This document shows, one piece after another, positions 1-11,400 of a stretch of 64,000 nt of DNA (position 1 is the first letter of the stretch; every line of letters starts with the position of its first letter). The translations under genes were made by a program, and so were the position numbers. Source of the stretch: Eublepharis macularius (lineage: Eukaryota > Chordata > Lepidosauria > Squamata > Eublepharidae). The notes beneath the pieces are model-generated. The model did no database searches, was not told the origin of the DNA, and saw only the letters and a list, made by a program, of their open reading frames with translations. Where the stretch lies: contig NC_072792.1 in the NCBI RefSeq assembly GCF_028583425.1, positions 155,192,676-155,256,675 on the forward strand, given 5' to 3'.

Positions 1-618
1 AGATGCACATACTAAGGTAGAATAGGATGCATCAACCTGAAGTTCTCTCTCAAGTAGTTTTGGGCATCACTGCAATTATGTTTCTAGAAAACTAACGCCT
101 TTATAACTCTGAAATTCTATAAATGTCAAATACCGCAATTTTATACGTTCAGTTAAAAGGTGCATTTTACACTGTTATATCAGGAATATTAGTTTCCAGA
201 AATTTTACATCTCTACACAAGACTAATGTAACAAATGCATGCAACTGCCAGCCTGTTTCACAAAAGATACGGATTATCATTTAATCCAAAGCACTGACTA
301 CATTTGCCATTCTGTTCTAACCTCTCCAATGAAAGACAGTTCTATTCCCGATTAAAATTACTTCTCTGATTTGGGCTGCTGTACACTCTGCTTCAGCCAA
401 AAGAAAAGGGCAACTGAATAGCTCTTTTAGTTGCTCACCAACCATTCTGCAGGAGGTTTGATCATGTAGCAGCCAAATCCAAATCGCTATACAGATTTGT
501 TAAAAAAAAAAACCACACTTCTCGTACACCAAAGAAGCACAGCAACTATTCCGCTATCATTACTCAAGCAGTCAAATAAAGTTAAATACACCGGAGAGCC
601 CTGTGACATCTCTGATTT

Positions 619-693
619 GCTTTCAGTGCCGGTGAAATGATTTGCTCACTTTGCTATTAGAAAAGCAATCATAGGAGACAGTCATCATCAAGC
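619..693 (-). ncRNA. SNORD102: Box C/D snoRNA in an RPL21 intron, probable SNORD102
   Basis: On the minus strand this 75-nt segment has a C box (ATGATGA), a D box (CTGA) near the 3' end, and a terminal stem GCTT/AAGC that closes the two boxes. It sits in the intron downstream of RPL21 exon 3, on the same strand as the host gene. Human RPL21 introns host SNORD102 (C/D) and SNORA27 (H/ACA), so the C/D type and position fit SNORD102. The name is inferred from host gene and box structure, not from an alignment. Confidence 0.65.
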
Positions 694-1102
694 CCCAGAG
701 AGTCAAAGGTGTAGAAAGGTAATGCTCCAGCAGGTTGTGAAATTGAATGTTAATACAAGGTTTTGCATCCATACTCGTGCGATGCACTGAAGATAACAGC
801 CTTTAACAAGTTTATACACAAGACATATTAAAAAGCGTTTCACTGGAACATTTTCCAGGAATCAATTACAATTCTTGCTACAAGTTGCAAGAGCCTCACT
901 GTGCTTAGATTCACTGAAAAAAGTCAACTGCCTTGATTTTCCTCTGCACTTTTCAAGTAATAGTATGCAACTGGCAAAAGCGAATGAAAAGCAAGCAAAG
1001 CATGGCACAAAATCCAGTATTCAATACTTTGTTCCTCTATTAAATGGTACTTAATTTCATGTTTTAAAAAAGAATACAATAGTTTTAAACACTAGAGTGC
1101 TA

Positions 1103-1911
<809 letters not shown>

Positions 1912-2617
1912 CTTGCCCGATTACTATGGGAAAAAACAAACAGCTGCATAAATAAAATTAAAAAGTACTAATGGTTCAGATAATGGGAAACACAATCATT
2001 AAATGAAAGGGAAGAAATGCACTATTTAAAACTACACTGCTCAAGTGTAATGTTGCTTTTAGATTCTCTACAAGTACAAGCAGAAACTTAATGAAACTTC
2101 AAGTCGCATGGAAAAGCCTTATTGAATCAGACACACAGAATACTAGTTTTCTCCAGATAAATGATAATTAACACATTTTGCCCAAATGGATGCTATGCAT
2201 AGCCTGCAATATATTAGATACCTCATATATACTACGTGTAGCCATGCTGCAGCATTAGTTCTCCACAACTTCAGTAGCAGCAGAACATGAATATACGGAC
2301 CTCATGCAAGTACATCTATCCCACCAGTACTACTTATGAAATTTCTTGCCAAATAAGCAGATTAATTCAAGGCACCACAGCCCAAAGCTCAGGCCCTCAC
2401 TGGCTATTTTAAAACTAAATGAAAGGCATTTTTCTTCATGCACCCTCTCTGACATGCAAGCCCTGTTCCACAGTATTCAATCAGGAGGGCTCAAGCTCGA
2501 TAACTGAGCATGATGAACAGTCTTCTATTTAGACCACAGGTTTGTTGTTTGACATTAAAACCCACACCTGATATAAGGTGCAACTGTCAATAGAGTTGCA
2601 AATATAAGAGGAAATTG

Positions 2618-2660
2618 ATTCTGGGGGGATAGCCATGTTGGTCTTCTGCAACTAAAAGCA
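2618..2660 (-). repeat. Terminal fragment of a Penelope-like repeat family
   Basis: The stretch GATTCTGGGGGGATAGCC and the following CATGTTGGTCT is the reverse-oriented end of the same repeat family seen at 15705-15900 and 20480-20590, whose forward end reads CTAACACGGCTAAC. It is a short relic inside RPL21 intron 1. Confidence 0.35.
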
Positions 2661-2682
2661 ACCAAGAGCATACGTTAAAAAC

Positions 2683-2698
2683 GGGGGGGGGGGGGGGG
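2683..2698 (+). repeat. G homopolymer (16 G)
   Basis: An uninterrupted run of 16 G in RPL21 intron 1. Such runs are prone to length error in sequencing, so the exact count is uncertain. Confidence 0.8.
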
Positions 2699-3273
2699 AG
2701 AAGCACAGGCTTTCCATGAATCAGAAACTTCCAGCATCTGAAAAATTAGATGCTCGATATGACAGAATAAATACTGTTAGTTTCTAGGGCAACACAAAGC
2801 ATTGCCATTTTGAAGGCTTTCCATTCAATGGAACCAACACACTTTAAGTCCAGTTTAGACATTCTGCAGAGAGCAAGCTTGACTTGCACTGTACTACTAT
2901 ATTTCTTTGTATTGTTTTTATTTTAAAGAATTATTCTAATCTCTTAACCAGGGCTCCAAACGAGAAAATACAAATATTCAATTAAAAATAGCATAAATAA
3001 GACACATAAAATCAATCCATTCACACATTGCAATACAATTAGCCCATTCACTATCAGCAATGTTCTCGTTAAAAAAAGAATCCACCTCCTCAACACAACT
3101 GTAAAGAGACAAGAAAGCGTCATTTGGTACCAAAAATTATAACGAGGAAGATAATTTCAAATGAGCAATTCCACCACAGCAGAACCTCTGTCTAATTCTA
3201 ATGCTATCTCATAGTGAGAACGGGAGCTTTTTTGCTCTTATAACAGTCTGAGGAGGAATATTCATTTAGATAA

Positions 3274-3440
3274 GGTTGCCAACTCCAGGCAGCGAAATTC
3301 CAGAAAATTTGGATAGTCGGGAGGCCAGAATATGGAGAGAATAATGCCATAGAGACCACCCTCCAACGTTGATAGGAGAAAAATCTGTATAGATCAGCAG
3401 TAATTCCCAGAGATCCCCAAAGCCTGAAAAAGAACTTGGG
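3274..3440 (+). mobile_element. Diverged MITE-like repeat (GGTTGCCAACTCCAGG family)
   Basis: It begins GGTTGCCAACTCCAGG and continues with sequence related to the repeat at 7866-8042. The family has ends of the form GGTTGCCAAC/GTTGGCAACC and is probably hAT-like. The right end is decayed and the boundary is approximate. Confidence 0.4.
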
Positions 3441-3841
3441 GATAGTTGAAGCCACGCCGGGTACAAACAGGGTACCATCTTCCGCCACGCGGATGGCCTA
3501 AATCTGCACGTGTACCTGTCGCCTCCCCCCCCCCAGCAATTCCCTCTCTAGATCCCCTCAAGCAATGAGAGCGGCCGCCACCTCCCGCTCCTTCCAGCCG
3601 CAGCTCCTCCACCCTCTCTCACCCAACCTGTCGCCTTCCACGCGTTCTTCCCGCGGCCTCCCCCTCCCAACCCTGTGCACCAGGCCACCCCGCCCCCACG
3701 GAGCCGTCTCAGCGCTTCCCGCCCGCCTTTCCTTTTCCCCTCGCCCTTCCCCACCTCACCCCCCAAGCGACCCCGGTTCTTGCGGGCTCCGCGAACGGCC
3801 CTCGAAGGAGAAGAGGAGAGAGCGGCCTTAGGCAGCGTTAC

Positions 3842-3869
3842 CTGCAAAATGGCGCCGGAGACCGAAAGG
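3842..3869 (-). other. RPL21: RPL21 non-coding exon 1 with TOP-type start
   Basis: Read on the minus strand, a pyrimidine-rich start (CCTTTCGGTC) is followed by CGCCATTTTGCAG and a GT donor at 3841-3840. This is the layout of a ribosomal-protein TOP exon: a pyrimidine tract at the cap site, a very short 5' UTR exon, then an intron before the ATG. It would splice to the acceptor just before 1923, where a 12-nt leader precedes the ATG at 1911. The exact cap base is inferred. Confidence 0.75.
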
Positions 3870-3990
3870 AAGGAGGGCGGGGCTTCCTCTACTCTCCTTC
3901 CTTCCTTCCAAGACGGGGGCTTGCAGCGTTAGTGGCATCTATCAGAGCGCCTGACTGACGGGGAAATTCCGGTTGTACGGTCGCGTGAAC
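3870..3990 (-). promoter_or_regulatory. RPL21 promoter region
   Basis: GC-rich, CpG-containing sequence directly upstream of the TOP start, with a GGGCGGGG box (3875-3882) close to the inferred cap site and pyrimidine/purine tracts. There is no obvious TATA box, as is usual for ribosomal protein genes. The CpG-rich zone extends into the transcribed side back to about 3560. Confidence 0.5.
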
Positions 3991-4924
3991 AGGAGAAGAA
4001 TGAACTTTCCATATGGCCCCGGATCAACTATTTTGCTCTCTCTTCAAAAGTTGCTGTAAGTACTTAAGCAGGCAATCAAGTAGTCGCCTTTCGCAAAGTC
4101 CTCTTAATAATGGTCATGTGTTTTAAAAGGGGCGCGTCCTAAGGAGCATGGAGAAAATCGGGAGAGTAATAAGTGGGTTGGGCGTTGGCATGTAAGGCGC
4201 TAATTAAAGGTTGTTGCGTGAGTCATGCACGACTTAGCAGCCCTTCTCTTCTAGCTCTTGTTTAACTGGCTATATTGTAAGACAGTGGTTGCTGGTGATT
4301 GTGAACGCTGGTTAGAATTTTTGCCCTTTTTTGACAGATAATCTATGTTAAATGTTTGAGCACTAAGGGTGCAAGCCTATAGAGTTACTCGGAGTTTAGA
4401 CTGATGTGTCTTGAGTTTGCTCCAATGCAAGTTCTGCTTTAGTTACTGGGGTTCTCAGGTCACTGCATAGTATTGCAGTCTAAGTGTCAAAAATGGAAGA
4501 TAATTCTTTCCCCGTTATTGCAACATTGTCTTGAAGTGCAGCTTTGTCTCCATATGCAAATCAAATTTCGGGAAGAGCTTTAGAGTAGAAGTTAAACCTC
4601 GTTCCTTTTTCTGATGGTCCACAACCATTAAGAATAAAGCTGCTCCCTGTCACACAGCCTGGCAGCCCTGCAATCTGTATATTCCTATCCTGTGTTTTGT
4701 TTCTGGGGCACAACAATGGAGTATTCTGCAGAGCCATATAGCTCAGCCATGCTTTGCAAGCAGCGTTTCCCAGATTCAGTGTCATGGCATCTTCGTAGTT
4801 CAGATGGGCCAGTAAAGACCTGTGCTTGGTATTTTGGAGCTGCTATCAAGCAGAGTACATAGCACTAGTCAGCTAGTCTGGTTCACTCCATATGGTTACT
4901 AGATGCATCTGAAGCTTTATAATA

Positions 4925-5147
4925 ACTGTTTATAATAATAACAACTGCACTTATATACTGCTCTTCTAGACATATTAGTGTCTCACCCTGAGTAGTGAAC
5001 AAATTAGTGTTGTTATTATTCCCACAGTAGGGCTGGAGCTGAGAGGAGTGATTTACCCAAGGCCACCTACTGAGCTCATGGTAGTAGTGGGATTTGAACC
5101 AATATAGTGCTGATTTACAGCCTAACCACTGTGCTACAGCAACTTAT
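4925..5147 (-). repeat. tRNA-derived SINE, minus orientation
   Basis: Read on the minus strand, a tRNA-like head (the complement of GGGATTTGAACC, i.e. a B-box region) is followed by a body with GCTCAGTAGGTGGCCTTGGG and a tail over ATAAGTGCA-type sequence. It matches in layout the SINE copies at 5737, 23790 and 33140. It lies in the RPL21-USP12 intergenic region. Confidence 0.6.
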
Positions 5148-5736
5148 TGTATCCAAACTCCTCTCTTGAGTAGTGCATACTATTGTGTAAAGATGTCAAG
5201 TAATTGAAAGTTTCATTTAACTGATTTACCTTCAATCAATTCATTACATAGCCAGAGATGTGAAAATATGTAATGAACAACAACAGTTATTCATTTGGGG
5301 GGAATTAAAATCAAACTTCTTGTTTGAAGCAAGAGAGGCATCTCACTAGCTTACAAGTCTATTATCATTTAGCATCTTTCAATGAAGGCAGATGCGATTA
5401 AAAATCTGGTTACCACCCACATTTTCAAATCTGCAGATAATAGATTGCTTGTACCAGTTAATTTAATATTATCTCCAGCCTCATTTTGCTGTTTGAGTAG
5501 TTACCATAGAGAAATATCATACCCAGATATTAGTCTATAAAGTGCATACAATGTGGGGTGCACAGCAAGATAAGCTACCCATGCATCCTTACTGTCATAG
5601 GTTGTAGTTTAAAAATCACTATCCTGTGCCCCAAATTCTAATCTTTCTGAAAATCATAAATACACTTTTAAAAAAGGTTCCTTTATCACTTGCTTTTCTA
5701 CTGTAAAAGTTCTCAAAGTAACTCTCAAAATGGGAA

Positions 5737-5966
5737 AGCCAGTTTGATATAATGGTTAAGAGCATGGGACTCTAATCTGGAGAACCGGGTTTGATTCCCC
5801 ACTCCTCCACTTGAAGCCAGCTGGGTGGCCTTGGGCTAGCCACAGTTCTCTGGAGCTCTCTCAGCCCCACCCACCTCACAGGGTGTTTTGTTGTGGGAAT
5901 AATAACATACTTTGTAAACCGCTCCTAGTGAGCATTAAGTTGTCCTGAAGGGCAGTATGTAAATCT
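5737..5966 (+). repeat. tRNA-derived SINE of the Sauria type
   Basis: The head GAGCATGGGACTCTAATCTGG and GGTTTGATTCCCC are A- and B-box-like polymerase III promoter elements. They are followed by the body with CAGCTGGGTGGCCTTGGGC and CCCACCTCACAGGG and by an AT-rich tail that runs into a TTA/TTG microsatellite. This family is characteristic of squamate reptiles. Confidence 0.75.
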
Positions 5967-6000
5967 ATTATTATTGTTGTTGTTGTTGTTGTTGTTGTTG
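5967..6000 (+). repeat. TTA/TTG trinucleotide microsatellite
   Basis: TTATTATTG followed by about eight TTG/GTT units, directly at the 3' tail of the SINE; probably grew from the SINE tail. Confidence 0.85.
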
Positions 6001-7179
6001 GAGCCATGAAACAGCAAACATATATTCAATGTGTGGTTGCTCGCATAGAACAGTGGAGACTGATAGTTGGGTCAAGAATCCCTACACAGCCACCAATTTT
6101 TTTGCTCCCTTTTGAATGCATGCATAGAGGGCAAGATCCACACCCCTCTGCCTACAGGCTGAGAAGAACAGCAGGATAGCAGGTGAGGTCAATAGTGGTG
6201 AAGATTTATCCATGGCTCTAACTTGTAGTTTGTTCCTTATTGCAGAACACTTTCTTGATCTGCTGCCCATGATCCTGGCCTTGTCACCAATAGTACTGTA
6301 ATACTACTCTCCCATCCAGTCACATGGCTCTGATGTCACATTCTTGCTGTTCAGTGGGCCCTTTTGGGTCTGGAAAGACCAAAAACCACTCAAGAAGACA
6401 TGTTAGATGCCCTGTATTTTTGAGATACAAAAGCCAAAGCATAGCCTTGAACATTAGCACATGAACAAGCTGGAATTGATACATCTTATTCCTAGATACA
6501 ACCAGATGGGACTTTTAAATTAACTGGCCATCTGCAAGTGCGTAGGAAAACTACAGATTTTCTAGTGACACAATATCCCAAGAGAGGAAGAGAATCAAAC
6601 TGATTGTACTTCAGTTTTCTTGACAACAAAGCCAGAACTATTGAAGGATTGATTGCAGCACAACCATAACAATCACTTTGCAATCAACCTTAAACAAACT
6701 GTTACCAATTGTCTTTTCTGTCACAGGAAATAGTATATCAAACAGCACTGCAACCGACACAGTAGATTTTTATTTGTGCAAGTCTCTTCCACAATCCTAA
6801 AAAAGTTTAATCAAGCCTCATCCACACTTTATAGAGGTATTGTTGACCTATATGTATTAGAAGGGAAAAAATGCAGTATCATTGCATGAGTGTATACCCT
6901 GCTCCAATTGTCTGTCATTTCAGACTATCAATACAGAAAGATTTTTTAAAATTAACCATTACTCAGAGCATTTTGTATATTATATGTTCATAAAATACAG
7001 TATCTTCCCTAGCCTTTGGATATTGTTTGAGTAATAATAAACCATGCCATAGTTTGCCTTTGACTTAGACTAAAAGCAGATTCCATGGTGTAAAAACAAT
7101 GTATGCAGATAGCATGAGAACTGTAATAATGCAACAGGGCATCGGAAAAGATGGAAGGAAAGTATCAGACATGATATAT

Positions 7180-7690
7180 CAAGTGATACAGAAAATGGAA
7201 TTACGAACGCTGAAAACAATGCAGTAAGTAAGTAACAGGTTAAGTAAGAGCAGGATAATACAACAGATAGATAATATATTGCAGAATGGTATAGACTACT
7301 GTTCTCTTTGTAAAAGCACGTTCATGAACCATTCCATTATGCTGTTGCCCTACTACCTTGATAAAAATGGATTCCTCAACAACTGTTTTACATAGTTTGC
7401 AGAATGACAGGAGCATTGGAGCCTTTGTGTCCTCCTTAGACAAGCCATTCCAGAAGGTAACTGCAACAGAGAATGGACATGTTCAGGCAACTATCGATCA
7501 TACCTAGTTGCAGGGTGGCATCTTCAGAAGGCTGCTCAGATGAGCAAAGTTGTTGTGATGCCTAACAGGGAAAGCAGTCCTGTAGATATGAGGTTCCAAG
7601 GCCACACAGGGCCTTATATGTGATAAAGAGAACTTTATCAGTTCCACATGGAGGTTTTGCTTTGATTTTGTGCCTAAACCAAAGTAGGTA
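7180..7690 (-). repeat. Unidentified diverged interspersed repeat
   Basis: It shares recognisable blocks with 9560-9680, notably GCCCTA-TAC-TTG followed by AAAAA-GATTCCT and TTTTACATAGTTTGCAGAA (9.6 kb: TTTTGTATAGTTTCCCAAC). The later part (GCCATTCCAGAAGG, CCTAACAGGGAAAGCAGTCC) resembles the 3' region of LINE-derived repeats. The class is not certain. Short ORFs here are not genes. Confidence 0.35.
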
Positions 7691-7865
7691 TTTTTGGAGC
7701 ATCCAAATGACATCATCCCCTATTTCTCCACTTCCTGGGTCTCCCCCTGCCCTTTACTAAACTCTTGCTCAAATCTGGGTTGAGAAGATCTTTATGGAAA
7801 TATCAGTGTGCACACCTTATGGGTGGGAAGGGGAGGATGTGAAGTTTGAAAGAGAACGAGCGCCA

Positions 7866-8042
7866 CAGTTACCAACGCCACGTTGGGAAATTCCTGGAGA
7901 TTTAGGGGGAGGAACCTGAGGAGAGGGCAAGATTTGGAGAAGGATGAGAGCTCAGTAGGGTAGAAGGACATAAAGTTCACTCTCCAAAGCAGCCATTTTC
8001 TCCTCTAGGCCTCTAGGACACACCTGGAGGTTGGCAGCCCTC
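7866..8042 (+). mobile_element. MITE-like repeat with GGTTGGCA-type ends
   Basis: It starts AGTTACCAACGCCACGTTGG and ends CACCTGGAGGTTGGCAGCCC, imperfect inverted ends of the same family as at 3274. The body carries TTGGGAAATTCCTGGAGATTT and AGCAGCCATTTTCTCC. It lies just upstream of the USP12 promoter. Confidence 0.5.
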
Positions 8043-8079
8043 AACAGGGAGAGAGCGAACATCTCGTGCACTGAGCGGA

Positions 8080-8450
8080 GAGATTTAATTGGCTGTGCTA
8101 GGGGGCCTGAACATCCGGGCGCTAGGATCTGGGGTAAACCTAAAGAGATCGGCTAGTGCGTGTATGCGCGCGCAATCTCTGGCGGGTACATGGGCGGGGG
8201 CGAGGAGGAGGGAAAAGATACTACGGCGCGCGGACGCTAGCTGCCTGTGCGCATGCGTGGTCGCGGGCGCTCGCGCCTTTCGTCTGTTGAACTGCTGTGA
8301 AGAGTTTCCCTGAGGCGGGTGGAGCCGTCGTGTGTGTCCCGCGGTAAACAACTGGCTGGAGGCGGCGCCGTTGCGCTGCCTTCACTACTCCGCTGGGACT
8401 CCCCCAGCTCTCCCTGACGTTGTGATTGGGCGGAAAATGGCGCTGCGCGG
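8080..8450 (+). promoter_or_regulatory. USP12 CpG-rich promoter and 5' UTR
   Basis: A CpG-dense stretch (many CGCG runs between 8150 and 8290) without a TATA box, ending at the USP12 start codon. A near-palindromic NRF1-type site, TGCGCATGCG, lies at 8248-8257, and GGGCGGGGGCG at 8191-8201 is an SP1-type box. The cap site cannot be placed from sequence alone; the CpG richness extends to about 8640, over exon 1 and the start of intron 1. Confidence 0.6.
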
Positions 8451-8463
8451 ATGGAAATCCTAA
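8437..8463 (+). other. Short upstream ORF overlapping the USP12 start
   Basis: ATG at 8437 in context AAAATGG opens an 8-codon frame (MALRGWKS) that ends at TAA 8461-8463, overlapping the USP12 ATG (8451) in another frame. USP12 codon 5 is a second in-frame ATG (8463), one base away from the end of this uORF, so termination-reinitiation at Met5 is conceivable. Confidence 0.5.
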
Positions 8464-8498
8464 TGACAGTCTCCAAAATCGCCTCCATCTGTACCATG
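8451..8498 (+). other. USP12: USP12 coding exon 1
   Basis: Encodes [16 protein letters not shown] (16 codons, phase 0) and is followed by donor GTGAGC. Human has F where this has I at residue 10, a conservative change. Confidence 0.95.
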
Positions 8499-11400
8499 GT
8501 GAGCCTCTCTCTTCTCAGCCGCCCTACCACGCCGGCGTGTGGCGAGGCTGGGGCTGCGCCGTCGGAGGCGGCGGGTGCGTGGGTGGGTGTGTCTCACGCT
8601 TGGCTCCGAAGGAGCGTACGGAAAGGTAGGCAGGATAGGGGCAGTGGTGTCTCTGCCCCGGAGAGACATGTCTGAATGTAGCGATTACGTGTAAACAGCA
8701 GGGGTGGAAGCCCTGCAGCCTGAGCCAAGGCATGTAAAGTAAAAGCCCCATGTAAGGTCATTAGAGTTTGCTTCCTCAGGTATATTTGCAACCCCCAGAT
8801 CGTCATTATTGTTGTTAGCAGTGCAAAAATCCATTGCTGATTGTTGCAAAAGATAAAAAAAAGCTCAGCGAATGAAGCGATGGGCTTGCGAGTGGTCGTC
8901 ACATGGTTGTGGAGAAGGTGTATGTGAACAGATTGTGGCTTTTTAAAAAATCTTGAGAAGTATGTGGGTGGGAGAGATTTAGGAGATGAGCCTTGAGAAA
9001 TGTATGCTCAAGGGGAAAACTGGAATGGTAAGTGTGTACGTGCTGTAGAGCAGCATAGAGTTTAGTGCAACGAAAGGGCTCCCTTTCTTTTGCAAGGATA
9101 CACATTCCAGTGGGGTTACCTTTTTGGCCTATTGTAACAAAGCAACACAGAGTCCTGTGGTGCCCTGTTTTGGTACGCAGGAAAATCCAAAAACAAAAAA
9201 ACATGTAATATTGTATTCATTGTGCTGTGTTATTTTGGTCTTGACTATGCCTCTTGTCTGTGTTAGCCTAAAGACCAATAACTATGTTGTGGTGTATGTG
9301 TTTTGTGGGTTAGGGCCTGTTTATTTGTTTATTTAGTTTATTGAGACTGAAGGCAAATTAAAAAGTGTAAATTAATGCAGTCAACAGGACAGGACATCCA
9401 ATAAACATTGCAATTGGATTTGGATTGCAGAAATCTGAAACAAAGCATAAGTATTAACATGACGTGAACGATACAGAGATTGCACAGTGGGATCATTCCT
9501 ACAGCTACAGACAGTATGTGTTATGCACAGCAGCACAGTCCCTATCTCATTACCTTTCTAAACTATTTCATTACTGTATAGCCCTATTACTTGTGTAAAA
9601 AAGCCATCCTGAATAATTCAGTTTTGTATAGTTTCCCAACAGCCAGGAGAGTGAGATTCTTTAGGGAGATTGGATATCATGTTCCCAACTTCTGCTATCC
9701 AGACTTATTTTCTATAAAAGTTGCTGTAATTACTTTGAAAGGACACACAAGTTCGTAACTGATGTTATCAACTTTAAAGGATGTATCTTTTATATGTCGC
9801 AAGGCACTTTGATTTATGGTTTAACAGTGTAAGAATCTAACAAATGAGATTCTTTAATACAGAAAGTCACTTGAGTAAAACAAAAAATGCCCCAGCAAGA
9901 AGGAGGTTCTTCTGAAATTTTTTCCATCTCATCTTACTGTTTTACTTAGCGTAAGGAAAAACTGGAGCTCAATGAAAACTACTTTCAAGGGCTCTTTCTT
10001 TGCTTTAAAAAACAAGCCATGGTTTTGCAGAAGACTGTGAATGTCTCCTTATTAAGTTGGTTTATGATGCATCTATCTTGTTGCCCTGCCAGTATGGAAA
10101 AACTGAGAGATCAAAAGTTATACTGATGTGTTTTTGACTGAGTGAAAGACTATCAGCCAGCAGCATCTCCTTTTTTCTCTTAAAGACACACAAACACACC
10201 TCAGTAATAACACATCACTCTCTTACTCAGTTTGCCATACCTATGATCATTTCCCACAAAATTTCCTTTCTTTTTTACCTCCACTTCTTTATTTTTTTCT
10301 TCTCTCTGCCTCTCAGAACACGACTGTCTCCTTCCCTTTTCCTTAGCTTCAGCTGTTTCTGTAGTTTACACACTGCCCATTTTCTTATTTTAAAGAGAGT
10401 GGGTTAGCAAGGAAGCCTTGAGGTTTCTATGCCCTCATTTCTTAGGAGATTTCTCAAGGCCCTTTTCAAGATGGACATATAAGAGTAATATGCTAGTAAG
10501 ACACAGATGGTTTCTGATTTACTTTATCCCTGACAGACTCTTGATTTACACAGGTATGTTGTTTTATTCATTAACTGCATGGTTTGAGCACTGGAAATTA
10601 TTCCCTTACGCATAAGATGCAATTGGTGATCTGTAAACCTCTGAAGGTCATTGACACCCTTGATTACCCTTTAAAGCAGCTTTAGATTCAGTATAATCAC
10701 TTTAGTAGAATATAATGTACTTAATATGCTTACATCTGTTCATGTCCTAAGACATAAGTATTGCACTGTTGCTTCTCATCAGACATTAGCCTTAATTTAT
10801 GAAGTTTAGGTAAACAAAATTATATCATTGTACTTTCCCGGTCTTCACTGGAAAAGAAGGGACCTTTGTGGGCATTTTCTCCTTTTACATTTAGAAATTA
10901 GGTTGTTTTTTTCAGTTATCCCTTTTGGGGATCAACAGGAATTACTTTCCCCTTAGCACCCTAGTAGACCTAGTCTGGTCAGACAGTAGTACATCATCAT
11001 ACAGATGTAATGGCATATTAGGAAACTTGATGCTTCCCAGCCTTACTGTAGTGGAGGAAAAGCTGTTGTTGCTTAAAGGAAGGTGTGTACTGTGTATGTA
11101 GAGGTGCAAACAAGATTCAAAGAAGAAAAAAGTTTGAAAGTCATTTAGAATGAGCATTTTGGAGGATTATTCTTACACAGACCAGAAAAGCTGCCTTTGA
11201 CAAAGCAAAAGGAAATAACAGCTTCTATTCACTAGATGTTTTCTGAAATGATCAGTGGCTTGTAATATGAGAAACCATTAATCTTGTAAAGAATTTATGG
11301 ATTAAATAGAGCTGTGAAACATAGAAGTAATTCTGAAGCAATCTTACTGAAACATCATCCCAGCAACAGTAAATAATTGTATTATTGCAGTGTCTACATG

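Noticed and set aside
3548..3932. Open frames of 85-99 codons at the RPL21 promoter
   Set aside because: They fall in CpG-rich promoter sequence where stops are rare; they are out of step with the RPL21 exon structure.
5967..6000. Trinucleotide run as a possible regulatory repeat
   Set aside because: It continues directly from a SINE tail and is a common microsatellite.
8085..8751. Several overlapping frames at the USP12 CpG-rich region
   Set aside because: Only the short exon 1 frame joins to conserved USP12 exons; the others are composition effects.
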